Below are positions 1-10,647 of a DNA stretch of 64,000 bases, in pieces; position 1 is the stretch's first letter, and every line of letters begins with the position of its first letter. This DNA comes from Diphasiastrum complanatum (taxonomy: Eukaryota > Streptophyta > Lycopodiopsida > Lycopodiales > Lycopodiaceae): contig CM055092.1 of assembly GCA_029204225.1 (NCBI GenBank), forward strand, positions 41,256,016-41,320,015, read 5' to 3'. A program made the translations under genes and the position numbers. The notes below the pieces were generated by a model. The model saw only the letters and a program-made list of their open reading frames with translations, made no database searches and had not been told where the DNA came from.

Positions 1-59
1 ATTTTAGAAGACGAAAGCAACAAGAATATTGTCAACACTCAAAGAAAGCGTTGTCAAGA

Positions 60-1051
60 TCCAAGAGTTCATGTACTTATCAAGATTCAACATATTTGAA
101 AATTGAACATACTTACTTTTGATGAAAGGTTTAATAAATATATTTGGTACCATTTGATCTATGTAGCAACATAATAGTTCAACCTGGTTGGCATAAAAAA
201 ATTCTCTGGCAAAATAAAGTTGAATTTAAATGTGCTTGGTTTTCAAATGAAGACGAGAATTTAAGTTCAGACACATACAACTGAGATTGTCAAGAGAACT
301 TGTTGTTGCATGAATGATATATCTTCTACCTTTGTTGAAGATATTGAGATGGATGTATGCTTTATGCTATTCAAATGTATTCATAATTGAATATCATTAT
401 TGAGAATTAATGCAAGATTTACATACAATGCAATGACTATATATCTTGAATTGAAATGCTTATTATAAACATTTGAAGAGAATCATATGTGTATCCAATA
501 GGAGTTAATTCTCTCAAACCAAGCTCAAGGAGCTTGTTTTAGACCATACAAGGCCTTATGCAGTTTGCATATTTTACTTTCTTGGCCTTTGACTTCAAAT
601 CTTTCAAGTTAGAAGATGTAAATGTACTCATTTTTTACACCATTCAAGAAGGTTGACTTAGAATCTATTTAATGAATTTCAAGCTTTTTTTAAGCAAAAA
701 GTGCAAGTAAGTTTTGATTGGCTGCATTTTGACTACTAGACTATAGGTCTCTATGTGATCGGTACCTTGAATCTCAAAATAGCCTTTGGTTATAAATCTA
801 GGTTTCCTTTTTGAGATAGAGCCATTGGGATAATATTTTCTTTTGAAGATCCATTTAGTGTTGATTATCCTCTTCATGGAAGGGGATTCAACCAGAAATC
901 TCAACCAAATGTGAGAATTATGAAAAAAAAAAAACTTGATGTAGGCCAAAATTATGTATAGAAGGTCATCCCACACATGTGGAGGCTGTTCCCAGGTGTA
1001 AAAGGTAGACATGCATGTAGAAAACCATCTGATATAGTCAAAGATTGACAT
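60..1051 (-). pseudogene. Ty1/copia reverse transcriptase-RNase H remnant
   Basis: Read on the minus strand, the stretch near 665-900 gives INTKWIFKRK, a PNGSISKRKPRF segment and a TYSLVVKMQPIKT segment, which match the start of the copia reverse transcriptase. Further along, at about 70-270, KTKHI, VELLCCYIDQMV and NIFIKPFIKSKY match the end of copia RNase H. Stops and frameshifts separate these blocks, so this is a dead copy. It ends close to the LTR of the plus-strand copia element that follows. Confidence 0.8.
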
Positions 1052-1139
1052 TTGGCAATTTCTAGGTTTCTAGGTGGTGCAAAATCAATGAATGATGATG
1101 AGGCACTAAAAGTGGCATGCATGAAAGTACATGAAGCAC

Positions 1140-1949
1140 ATGTGTAAAACATGCCATATCAGGTCGTTCTCCCTCCACCAAGTAAATACTCCATTGGGGA
1201 GGTCATTTGGTATAGAAAACCAAGGAGAAAATAGAGCTAGTTTTGCACCAACAAAGATTTATCTCATTTGTCTTGCATTTTTTGTAATCTAATGTGGTGA
1301 TTGTGAAAATTTGTCAACTAATTCGTTGATTTATTGGCATTTTTGGAGGCCAACTTGAAATCTTAACTTAGAGATAGTTTTATATTTGTCAATATGGGCC
1401 TAAATAGTGTTTGTACTACTTTTGGCAAGTAGATAAGTGGATGAGGTCGAGTTTCGACCCATTCCAATTGGCTAATTTTGATACATTGCATCTAGACTAG
1501 AATTTCTAAGTTATTGGTGACTTTCCAAGAAATCACAATTTAGGACAAGTTTAGGGCAATTGGCCAAATGACATTTTGGCAGCTATAAATAGCAGTACCA
1601 ACGTGGATAACATATCATTCTATTCTCATTTTATATGGAGAATTTATCTCTTGAGTTTCTATGTCCATCTCATGTGTTTATCTCTTGATATCTTGATTTT
1701 CTATGTGTAGAATGTTGATTTTATGGTTGATATAGGTTCCACACATGTGAAGGATAGCCTGATGTTGTTGTACGAAAAGAAACAATACCGTACTGTATTT
1801 TCATGCTCATTATCAGATCTTAGTGCTTTATGCAATTTTAGCATGCTAATATTGATGAATACTATCTTGTAACTAGATCTAGATGTGCACATCAAATTGG
1901 ACCAAGATCTAAGATCCATTAGTTGTGTTCTAGATCTATAGTTTTCACA
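1140..1949 (+). repeat. Probable 5' LTR of a copia element
   Basis: The right edge is set by a terminal CA directly before a tRNA-Met-type primer site. A TATA box (TATAAATA) lies at 1584-1591, where an LTR promoter would be expected. The left edge is an estimate because no second LTR is present in the window for comparison. Confidence 0.5.
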
Positions 1950-1961
1950 TGGTATCAGAGC
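1950..1961 (+). other. Primer binding site (tRNA-iMet type), copia
   Basis: TGGTATCAGAGC is the standard plant Ty1/copia primer site complementary to initiator tRNA-Met. It marks the LTR boundary and the orientation of the gag region downstream. Confidence 0.9.
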
Positions 1962-2554
1962 AGGTTGCAGGCCAAAGCTGGTGGTTATGCCAAATCTAGA
2001 GGTGGATTTGAGAGTGCCATAAATTCTATGTGGATTTGGAAATGTTGTTGGATCAAATCTTGCATTTTCAAGTATAGAAAGTGAATCTTTGTGGAATCAT
2101 CATTTTAGGTCAACTCACTTGTGGATGGCCGCTTTTCAAAACCACTTATTGGAATGTGGAGACAAAAATTGCTCATGATTGTGGATGGTACATTCTATTA
2201 AATGAGATATCTAGATTCTAGCTTTTGCATGTAGAATGTAGATTTTGCTTGATTCAATATTTTGCATTTTTTATGAAACCCTTAATTTGATAGGATCTCA
2301 TGATTTTAAGTTGCTGGACTTTTTCTAGAGTGTGTTTCAATCTAGGTGTTGGCAAAATTTCATCCTATTGTGTTTAGATCTATTGTGATCAAGAAATCAA
2401 GATTCTATGTGCCAGGATTTGCTAGAAAGAGAAAAAGGAGAGGCTAGATTGTTTCCATATCTTTGTGATTTCTTCTTGAGTTCCATTTGTTGATTTTCAA
2501 GGGAGAATTAAGTGCATTGGAACAGGTTAAAAGAGAAGATCAGATCATGGCAAC

Positions 2555-3553
2555 ATGGCGACATCAAGTGGCTTCATGTTGGAAGGCAATGATAGGCTTA
2601 CCTCAATCAATTATTCTACTTGGAAGGTATGGATGGAATCCTTGCTAGAGATGAATGAGTTGATGGATTTTGTTGTAGGTGTGGAGGAGAGCCCTTTGGA
2701 ACCTCAAGAACAATTGAGGTATGACAAGAGGGCAAAGAAAGCTCTACATGTCATCAAGATGAATGTTACAAATCAACTTCTCAAGGAAGTTGGTAAGTGT
2801 ACTTCATCAAATGAGGCTTGGGATTATTTAAAGAAGCTTTATGGATCTAATTCTACATCTAGAGTTCTAACTCTAAGAAGAAAAATCTTTTCTTGTATGC
2901 AAAAGAAGGATGAAGGTGATCATGATTTTGTTTTGAGGGTTAAGGCATTGAATGATGAGTTAGCATGTATTGATGAAAACATTAAGGAAGTAGAATTTGT
3001 GCAAGCTGTTTTCAATGGCTAGTTGGATGATCATGCTAATCTTGTTCAAAGTTTTGCAAGACTTTGTCAAGTATGGTGGATTTGCAAGAGATTTTGGTGA
3101 ATGAGGAGTTTAGGCTTTTATCAAGAGCAGGTGCATCTACTACATCTCAAGTTGATGGAGAGGAGGCTATGTTCATCAAAGGCAAATTCAAGGGCAAAGG
3201 CAAATGTAAATGGTCAAAGGGTCAAGATCAAGGTGAGCCTTCCACTTTTGTTGGTAAGAAGAAAGATAGGTCAAAGTTAAAATGCGTCTATTGTGGAATC
3301 AAAGGGCATTTCACAAATGATTGCTTCAAAAAGGAAGAAAGATCAAGGTGAGAGGCAAACCAACCTAACTATTGATGAAGATGGTGTTGATGAACAATTG
3401 TCAAATGATGATTTTGTTATGTCATCATGCTTGTTGAATAATTATGGAGACATTGATCCTTGGTGGATTGATAGTGGAGCTACATCACATATGACATTCA
3501 TGAGGAGTATTGTTGATTGGATCATAGACTGTATAAGTCTTGTACTCAGCTAG
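2555..3553 (+). pseudogene. Ty1/copia gag-protease remnant
   Basis: The first 155 codons form a copia gag (UBN2-type) domain, with NYSTWKVWMESLL near the start and NEAWDYLKKLYG in the middle. After a stop at 3020 and a frame change, a zinc knuckle CVYCGIKGHFTNDC follows (C-X2-C-X4-H-X4-C, near 3284-3326). The protease start WWIDSGATSHMT follows with its DSG triad at about 3461-3495. Integrase, RT and RNase H are missing: the sequence breaks at about 3510-3553 into an opposite-strand copia piece. The element kept its 5' LTR and primer site but lost the rest. Confidence 0.85.
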
Positions 3554-6177
3554 ATTTACAATGAATATGCATTTAGTAGAAGTTTCATCAATTTTTTTGT
3601 CTCAAGTTGATAGGTATTTGAGCATAGCAATGCAACCAAAAATTTTGAGATAACTCAAATTTGGTTTTTGTCCTATCCATGCTTCACGTGGAGTCTTGTT
3701 GTGGACTTCTTTGGTGCTTGAATAATTTTGTAGTTATGGCTAAAACTCTTTTCCAAAATCTAGGTAGAAAATTTTCCAAATTTAGCATGGATCTAGTTAC
3801 CTCCATGAGGGTTTAATTCTTTATGGCTTCTAATTTAATCTGTTGTGATTAATAACTAGTTGTGAGCTTATAAGAGATGCCATTGCAACAAGAAAGTGAC
3901 TGTATTTCTTAATATCCACGATTTAAGTTCTGCAGATTTTTTGGCCCATTTCACAAAAAAATTATCGCAAAATGATATTGGCATAATGAACACGTTCTAT
4001 CTAAAATCACCCTCTTCTTACAATTTGTGATAAGATTCCCTTTTGGATCTATGTTGTAGAAGGGATTCGTGAGGGACTCTTTGGAATGGGGGGATGAGGG
4101 AGCCGCTTGTGCGGGTCCAACACCCTCACCTTGACTAAGTATCAAATTTTGTAATTGTGCTTTTTGCTCGGGAGTTAGTGATGCATAAAAATCAGAAACA
4201 TAATCTCCACTATTCCCACCACTACCGGACCCTGACATGGTAATGTGCTTACTACATGAAAAGAAAATCAATTACAAAAGTTAGGGTTTCATACCTGTGA
4301 TAACCAAAAAAAGATAAATGTGCATTTATAATCTCTAACAAGATGCAAAATAATCGTATAAAAATCTACTTATAAGAATTATACTATCTAAAAATCAAAA
4401 CATAAGAAATCAACATTTTTCTAGATTGATGAATTTTATGTTATTTGTTTTATACATGAGCATATATGTAGTTTACCACAAGGAGATAAATTACATTCAG
4501 ATTAGTCTAGTGATGAAGACACTACTCAAGTCAATAGAGTAAATGATATACATGTTTGTACATTGATAAAGAATTTGTTACTAGGTTAACATGACTTCAA
4601 ATATTATGGTAAAGTGACATGTACTTGATTTCAATCAAATGCCTCAGATTTTCTCTTTAAGAACATGACAGAGGTTCATTTGAAAAAACCATCAATGACT
4701 ATAATAAAGTAACAAGCTCCTCCTAATGATGTTGTTTGCATGGAACCACACATATTAGAGAGCACACAAGATCTAGTATGATTTTGAAATATTTTGAATG
4801 ACTCTTAGAAAATTTTCTTCTAGCATGCTTGCCAAATTTGCAAGACTCACAAAAAAATTTGCTATCGAAAGAAATAGAAAATTTTAGGCCATTCACCATA
4901 TCATTGTGATATTGTACATAGTAGACCTTATATTCATGACCAAGAAGGTTTTTGCCATAATGTGTTCTAATTTTGAGAAGTAGTCTTCTCTTTTGAAGTT
5001 AGGGCATAATAATGCCATAGGGTGTACAAATAAATAACCATTCCTTACACCTTTTGCAAGAATATCTAATTTATTAGCAACGGTTACACATTCATTTAAA
5101 CTGAACTTAATGATGCAACCTTGATTAGCTCTATTGATACATAATACATTCTTTGTGAGTCCACGTATGTAGAGAACTTTAGAGATATTTTTTGGAGTCC
5201 CATTCTAAAAGTTGAGCTAAAAAATGTCTTGCCCTTTGACTTGATGTGACTTGGAGTCTCCAAGATAGATATTTTTGTTGTTTATCAAAGTGTATAATGT
5301 GATGAACCAATGTCTTGAGGTTATATGTTGAGATGCACCAAAGTCTAGGTACCAACAATGTGTGTTAGGTATTTTTGTTGAATCCACCATGAAGAGCTTC
5401 TAAGGTTTCTCATATTCTTTTTAGTAGTATTCTTCTGTTGTAAGCCTCTAGGATCAAAATTTCGTTTCTTATTTTTTTTATTGTTAATTTTTCTTAGAAA
5501 TTAGAGCAATTGGTTTTTCTTTGATAGTCATTTTAGAAGTTTTCCTTCTAATTTCTTCTTGTAGAAGAGTTGGAGTAATCTTTTGTAATGTTTTAGTTGA
5601 GTATCAATTAACATTATAAAGTGTTCATAGAATGCAGGTGAAGAAGACAACAAAGTCATTATAACATTAGTATCCATCACTAGACAACCTACAATAGAGA
5701 GTTGATCAAGTAAAGATTTAAGGTTGTATATGTGATTACTCATAAGAGTATTTTCTAACATTTTCAAGAGAAGACATTTTCTTTAAGAATAGTCTTGAAG
5801 AGACATCTTGAATCTCATACAAATTGTTTAAGATATCCTAGAGTTCTTTCAAGCTTTGACAACTTGTTACATGGGAGATTTGAGAATCACTAAGATCTAG
5901 GGTGATTAAGGCTCAAGTCTTTTCATCTCTAAGCTTCCATATAGGGAGTAGATCGAGATCATCAGCTTGTGGTTTGGATAAAGAGCCATCGAGAATTTCT
6001 CATAAATCTCTATTAATTAACATCATTATGATCTAAAATTTCCATATGTCAAAATTTGAACCATTGAACTTGTCATTGATCGTTAGGTCATAAATTGATT
6101 TTTCCATTGTTTTTGCAACAATAGATTTGCCAGATTTTAACAAGTGCATTGAGTTGGAAATCTAGCATGAAATCTAA
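3520..6177 (-). pseudogene. Minus-strand Ty1/copia gag-protease-integrase remnant
   Basis: In minus-strand order, gag (NLKSLLDQLSIVG and MTLLSSSPAFYEHF, 5767-5528) is followed by a protease start (WYLDFGASQHIT, near 5330-5370). Next come a pre-integrase segment (CESCKFGKHARRKF, near 4800-4850), an integrase core piece (GGACYFIIVIDGFF, near 4690-4740) and late integrase blocks (TPREAWIGQKPNLSYLKIFGC, split here as TPREAWIGQKP and NLSYLKIFGC, near 3640-3710). Many stops and frame changes are present. RT is absent. About 0.7 kb of unrelated sequence (3900-4640) interrupts the integrase. Confidence 0.8.
3951..4271 (-). CDS. Unidentified ORF within an insertion in copia integrase
   Basis: This 106-residue frame is Gly/Ser-rich at its start (MSGSGSGGNSG after a short leader), has a helix-like LTPEQKAQLQNLILSQ, then NPFYNIDPKGN. 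I do not recognise the family. It lies in the segment that splits the minus-strand copia integrase, so it probably belongs to another mobile element or its cargo. Whether it is expressed is unknown. Confidence 0.3.
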   Translation of the reverse strand: MIFFSCSKHITMSGSGSGGNSGDYVSDFYASLTPEQKAQLQNLILSQGEGVGPAQAAPSSPHSKESLTNPFYNIDPKGNLITNCKKRVILDRTCSLCQYHFAIIFL

Positions 6178-6650
6178 GGCTCTAACACTAGTTGTTGGGA
6201 TCGTGTGTGTGATTAATCTACTATTATACCAATTTTTGGAGTACTGGATTGTGATGCTAGAAGCTATTGGTAATAACACACATTCAAAATAAATCACTAT
6301 AACACACATTCAAAATAAATCACTATAACACACATTATAACACACATTCAAAATAAATCACTATGCAAAAACTAGTGAGTAAAGTGCTCTCATCCTTTTC
6401 GTACTGAATATGCAGAAATACAAAAGGTTACAAACGTTGTAACTCAATATCATATCTAATCACTACTCCCACTCAGTTTATGCTTGGCTTTTTTGTTTAT
6501 TTTGCTCATCGAGCTAGAGCTCCTCATATGTACAAGCTAATTTGAGTTAGCTAATATTAAATCTAATATTGATTTGTACAAACAATTACAAGAAACTGTT
6601 ATTTTGTTAGGAGTTTCCATTGGTTGTGAAAGTGGCAAACCACGCCTCGT
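6178..6650 (-). repeat. Degenerate primer site and LTR of the minus-strand copia copy
   Basis: On the minus strand, TAGTGTTAGAGCC at about 6190-6178 resembles the tRNA-Met primer site TGGTATCAGAGCC with a few substitutions. Just before it the strand reads CCCAACA, a plausible LTR end. The LTR would extend to higher coordinates. Its outer end is not defined, so 6650 is an estimate. Confidence 0.45.
6275..6364. repeat. 26-bp tandem repeat inside a copia LTR
   Basis: The 26-bp unit beginning AACACACATTCAAAATAA occurs at 6275-6300, 6301-6326 (joined directly) and 6339-6364, with a 12-bp partial unit at 6327-6338. It lies in the presumed LTR of the minus-strand copia copy. Confidence 0.85.
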
Positions 6651-7142
6651 GTTAGGTCAAAATAGCCACAATATCGAGATAGTCTAGGATCAAAATAAGA
6701 CCCAAAATCAAAATAGATGTAAAGATTAAAACAGGTGGCTAATTCTATCCCTAGAGATCACAATAGGCTAAGTGAATTTGACTAGTCGATCCAAGCAAAG
6801 GACCAATTTAGATTTCAATTCAGTCCAAGGTCATTTTTTATTTCAATCCTAAATTGGGACAATTTCTGTTTCTATAGTTCATTCTAGGGATTTCAACTTG
6901 TTTGTTGTTCCTTCTGGATTGTTTTGGATCAGTGCATGGAGTGAGACTAAAATTCAATGAGTACATGATACTAAAGATGTTAGTTTGATATACTTGTTGG
7001 AATTCATGCTCAAGCCCAAATCCATTAGGTAATGAGCGTCCTGGAAAACCCTGTTCATACCTATCTTGAAAAAAAAAACACAAAAAAAGGAGGAAGGCTC
7101 AAAAAAAATTTATAGCATTTAAACTCAACTCGCATTTTTCAT

Positions 7143-7311
7143 AATTTTCCGATATTGTATCGACTCAAAAAATCCGAGATTTTTCGATATCCAAAAGTTA
7201 CAATTTTTCGATACTATATCGACTCAAAAAAATCCGAGATTGTTTTATACCCAAAAAATCAGAATTTTTGATATGGGATCGACTCGGACAATCCGTAATT
7301 TTCAGAGTCAT
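7143..7311. repeat. Three-copy ~60-bp tandem repeat
   Basis: The core TCGACTC recurs at about 7160, 7220 and 7279. Each copy is preceded by a TTTTCGATAT-like segment and followed by an AAATCCGAGAT-like segment. Period is 59-60 bp and the copies have diverged. The repeat lies upstream of the next copia primer site and may be part of that element's LTR. Confidence 0.75.
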
Positions 7312-7430
7312 TGTAATTTTTGAGTCAATGTGTATTTTCTGAGTCTTTGTATATTCTCGAATCTTTGTAAAATTTGATATCGTCAGAACTCCGACACTGA
7401 CAGTCCACCTACCTCTATACAGACATTCAC

Positions 7431-7836
7431 TGTAAAAAGGCAGCTATCTACTGCAGGACATATGTAGCTAATTAAGTAGATTAATGTTAGCTTTCAATGT
7501 ACTGACCACTACTGGAGTCGGCGCTTTGATCACATTATCATCCAGCAGGCGTTTTGTTGTAAAAGGTTAAGTTCAGTTTTTCAAGTTTTAAGTTTCTATC
7601 AACGAACTCAATTGAAGCCGCTTTGCATGCCTACTGATTTGCGCCAGCGTCAAGCTCTTGTGCTCACGCTTTTGGTAAGTATCAGAGTGCAAGTTTTTGT
7701 CTACATTGTTGTTCTATTGCACATTTAGTTTTCGATTTCATCTTGAATGCAATGCTGATAATCGTCACTCTTTCGATCCATCGACCACCTGCTCTCCACT
7801 TCCGCTGCAAATATCGAATTTCTCTGATTTCTGACA
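7431..7836 (+). repeat. Probable copia LTR (second plus-strand element)
   Basis: The right end (…GACA) abuts a perfect tRNA-Met primer site. The left end at about 7431 (TGTAAAAAGG) is a guess based on a TG start; the 60-bp repeats just upstream may also belong to it. Confidence 0.4.
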
Positions 7837-7848
7837 TGGTATCAGAGC
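7837..7848 (+). other. Primer binding site (tRNA-iMet type), copia
   Basis: TGGTATCAGAGC is present, followed by AGGTGG, as usual in plant copia elements. It is the second perfect site in the window. Confidence 0.9.
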
Positions 7849-7981
7849 AGGTGGCTCAGTAATCTGCATATTCATTGTGGGTTATTAGTCTTGTTTTTAC
7901 CAAGACCTCATTTCAGCAAGTGCATAGCCAACAGTTTTTCGATATCATTGTTTCTATCAACAATCTCGCTACAATACCATA

Positions 7982-8420
7982 ATGGATCCATCCTCTAGTT
8001 CTTCTCTGATTGACAAGCTCGATGGAGAGAAATACCATCTCTGAAAGTTCAAGATGAGAGACGTTATACTAGCCAAGGAACTATGGGACATAGTTGATGG
8101 TACAAAAATCAAGCCAAAGGCTGATGCAGCTAGCATCACCAAATGGGGGCAACGAGATGGCAAGGCATTTGCCTTAATTACTTTGAATATCAAAGACTCC
8201 CAAATCAATCATATCCGATCTACACAGACAGGCTAAGGATGCTTGGGACATCCTAACTACTCTCTATGACATCAGAGATGTCACTTTTAAACTCCATCTG
8301 AGGAAGAAATTCTTCACTTTGATAATTGGGGCTCAATATGATCTAATGATGCCAAAAATTAAAGAAAGGGTCTTAATATGGTCAAAAGTGTATAGAGGAG
8401 ATGCAAGATAAAACACAACA
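7982..8420 (+). pseudogene. Copia gag remnant
   Basis: The frame starts MDPSSSSSLIDKLDGEKYHL and runs, past a TGA in place of a Trp codon, into FKMRDVILAKELWDIVDG and ITKWGQRDGKAFALITLNI. After a frameshift near 8236 it continues AKDAWDILTTLYDIRDVTF. These are the blocks of a copia gag N-terminal domain. Coding signal fades near 8400 and no pol follows. The same gag type is found again at 57.1 kb. Confidence 0.8.
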
Positions 8421-8439
8421 TAAATTGGATACCATTGAA

Positions 8440-9060
8440 GAAGCCTAAATTTCTGGCTTGAAATATATAAAAATGGTGTTTGAAAATCTTGTATTGTCGC
8501 AACATTTCTTTTTTATTGCGATACAAGGTTATAATTTTGAAACTCTGGTAGTGGGAACGTTGAATCTGATCTTACATGACACAAATATCTTTGTTGTCCC
8601 CTTTGTGTCATTTCACCACTTTGTGTTCTATAACATATTGATTTATATTCTTGAAAGGTAAATTGTTGTTTACTTGTGATTGTCGTGGCCATTGGAGTTT
8701 GTATGTTTTATGCACATATGTGGATTAAAATGGAATGTGCAATCTAGCTTGTATAAAAATGAGCTTGATTACACGCACACACTTGCAAATTGTGAACTAA
8801 AACTCAAGAATATGAAATGTGTGATGTATAAGTATTCAAAATACATGTTTAGTTTTAGTATTGACATACATGATTTTTTGATGCCATTAGTCCAAATCTG
8901 GATCCCAAGTTCATCATCATAACCTTCAAATCCTTTACATGATAAAAGAAGCAGATTAAATTGCTTTGAAAACACTAGCTTCTAAATAAATTGGGTAATA
9001 TATAAGGTACATATATAAGGCTCTGCACAGAGAGTAAAAGTAAAGATGGATCTAACCTTT
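8440..9060. other. No gene seen
   Basis: AT-rich sequence between the copia gag remnant and the short repeats. Only short open frames without recognisable motifs are present on either strand. Confidence 0.5.
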
Positions 9061-9062
9061 GT

Positions 9063-9400
9063 GAAGATGTGGATTTGCAGTCATGTTCATTGAATGGTAA
9101 ACAATTCTGTAAAGGAAGATGTGGATTTGCAGTTATCCTTACTTTTGTTAGCAGTCTGAAAAAGTCAGCTACTTTTAGAAAAAACAGTTCCATCGGCTAC
9201 AGATTTGCAGGATAGGAGAAAACGTGGAACTAAATAATCTGACATTGCTTTGTCATGATGGTCCACATGTGCAGTCTGGATCAATCAGCCAGTTCCAAAA
9301 AAGTGTTCCATTGGTTACAAAGCTGCAGAATGGGAGAATAGTTAGAACTGCAAAGCTTTTTGACATTGCAGCTTGGTGTGGTCCACATGTATTCTTGCAG
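9063..9400. repeat. Diverged tandem repeats (about 50 bp and about 118 bp)
   Basis: The string GAAGATGTGGATTTGCAGT occurs at about 9063 and 9114. A longer unit runs from about 9185 (GTTCCATCGGCTACA) to TGGTCCACATGTGCAG, and recurs from about 9303 (GTTCCATTGGTTACA) to TGGTCCACATGT, a period near 118 bp. No long frame crosses both units. The repeat lies about 1.2 kb beyond the WRKY stop codon. Confidence 0.7.
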
Positions 9401-10647
9401 GCAATCATTACATGGGTTGAAAATTTATGACTGCATGCTTTTGGAACATGGTAAAGGGCTGGCAGATGTTTTTCAATTCATCTTGGCAATGCTTTGACCC
9501 CTGTGAAGGACTACATTATGAAAAGTCCTGTCCATAAATTTCTTAGCAGGCACAATGGTCTTTGTTCCACCTGCAGCCAGGTGAAATTGGTCTTTTTAGC
9601 ACATACATGAAGATCCTGCCTAGACAGCATTTGATTAAAAAAAATCCATGACTGATTTGCAGAGTAAATCGTCGGTGACATTGCTCTAAGCTTGAAAACT
9701 CCCTCGGCCCTTGGGCTGCTTCCTTCAGGCCCAGTAATTTACAAATTGCAAAGCCCTTGCCCCAGGCTTTACCACAAGGATTCACTCAAATTTTCAAACC
9801 TAAATGAAAATTCATTCCATGGTGGAAAATTACTCTCAAGAATGTACCTGCCTGCTAAACCAAAATTAGAAATTCACATGCCCAAGACAATTTCTTTAGT
9901 AAAGCAATTTGTTGTGGCGATTGATGTTTGTTAAGAGTAGGAAGTTCTTTTGCTCATCCACTACATGAGGGAGTGGTCTTCCTAGAGACCCTTGTGGTGA
10001 TTCAGGTGATTTTTGAGCATCTTGACTTAAAGGGCTTGCAATAACTTATCGAATGATCCTTACAACAAACCAAAGTTCACTAGTAAGACCATTCCCCAAT
10101 ACACCTAAAGAATTTCCAAACACTTTCGTTCAACGATAGGTATCATTTCACATTTAAAACGCACTGAAGCCATAAAAAAACAGATTACTCAAACAAGGAT
10201 TTTATGCAAATGTACCAGCATAGGACTAGACTGCTACTAAAGAAATCAATTTGGCTCTTCTATGTGTTGGGTAATGGGATTTAGTGTCTACATGGCAACC
10301 ATCCAATAGATGGTAAAACATGATTCCAGGATTGAACTGAATCCACCAATTTCATGACTTTCAAATCTAATACAACTTGCATTTGCACCAAAATGTTAAG
10401 TTTAAGCCCTATTGCAGCCAAAGTTTTTGACTGTTTTTGAGCTAATGCTGCTCACAATGTTACCTATTAAAGATGCAGCCCTTTCAAGAAAGCAAGAGCA
10501 GCATTGTTTACACCAATGAATGTATTTGTCTTTAAGTATGAACAATGGCATTTCGGAACCACTCGTGTAGTGTACACAATTAACACGTATAGAGGAAGCA
10601 GTTGATGCTGACAAGATTAGAGATCAAAAGGCTGGAAGCCCACCAGA

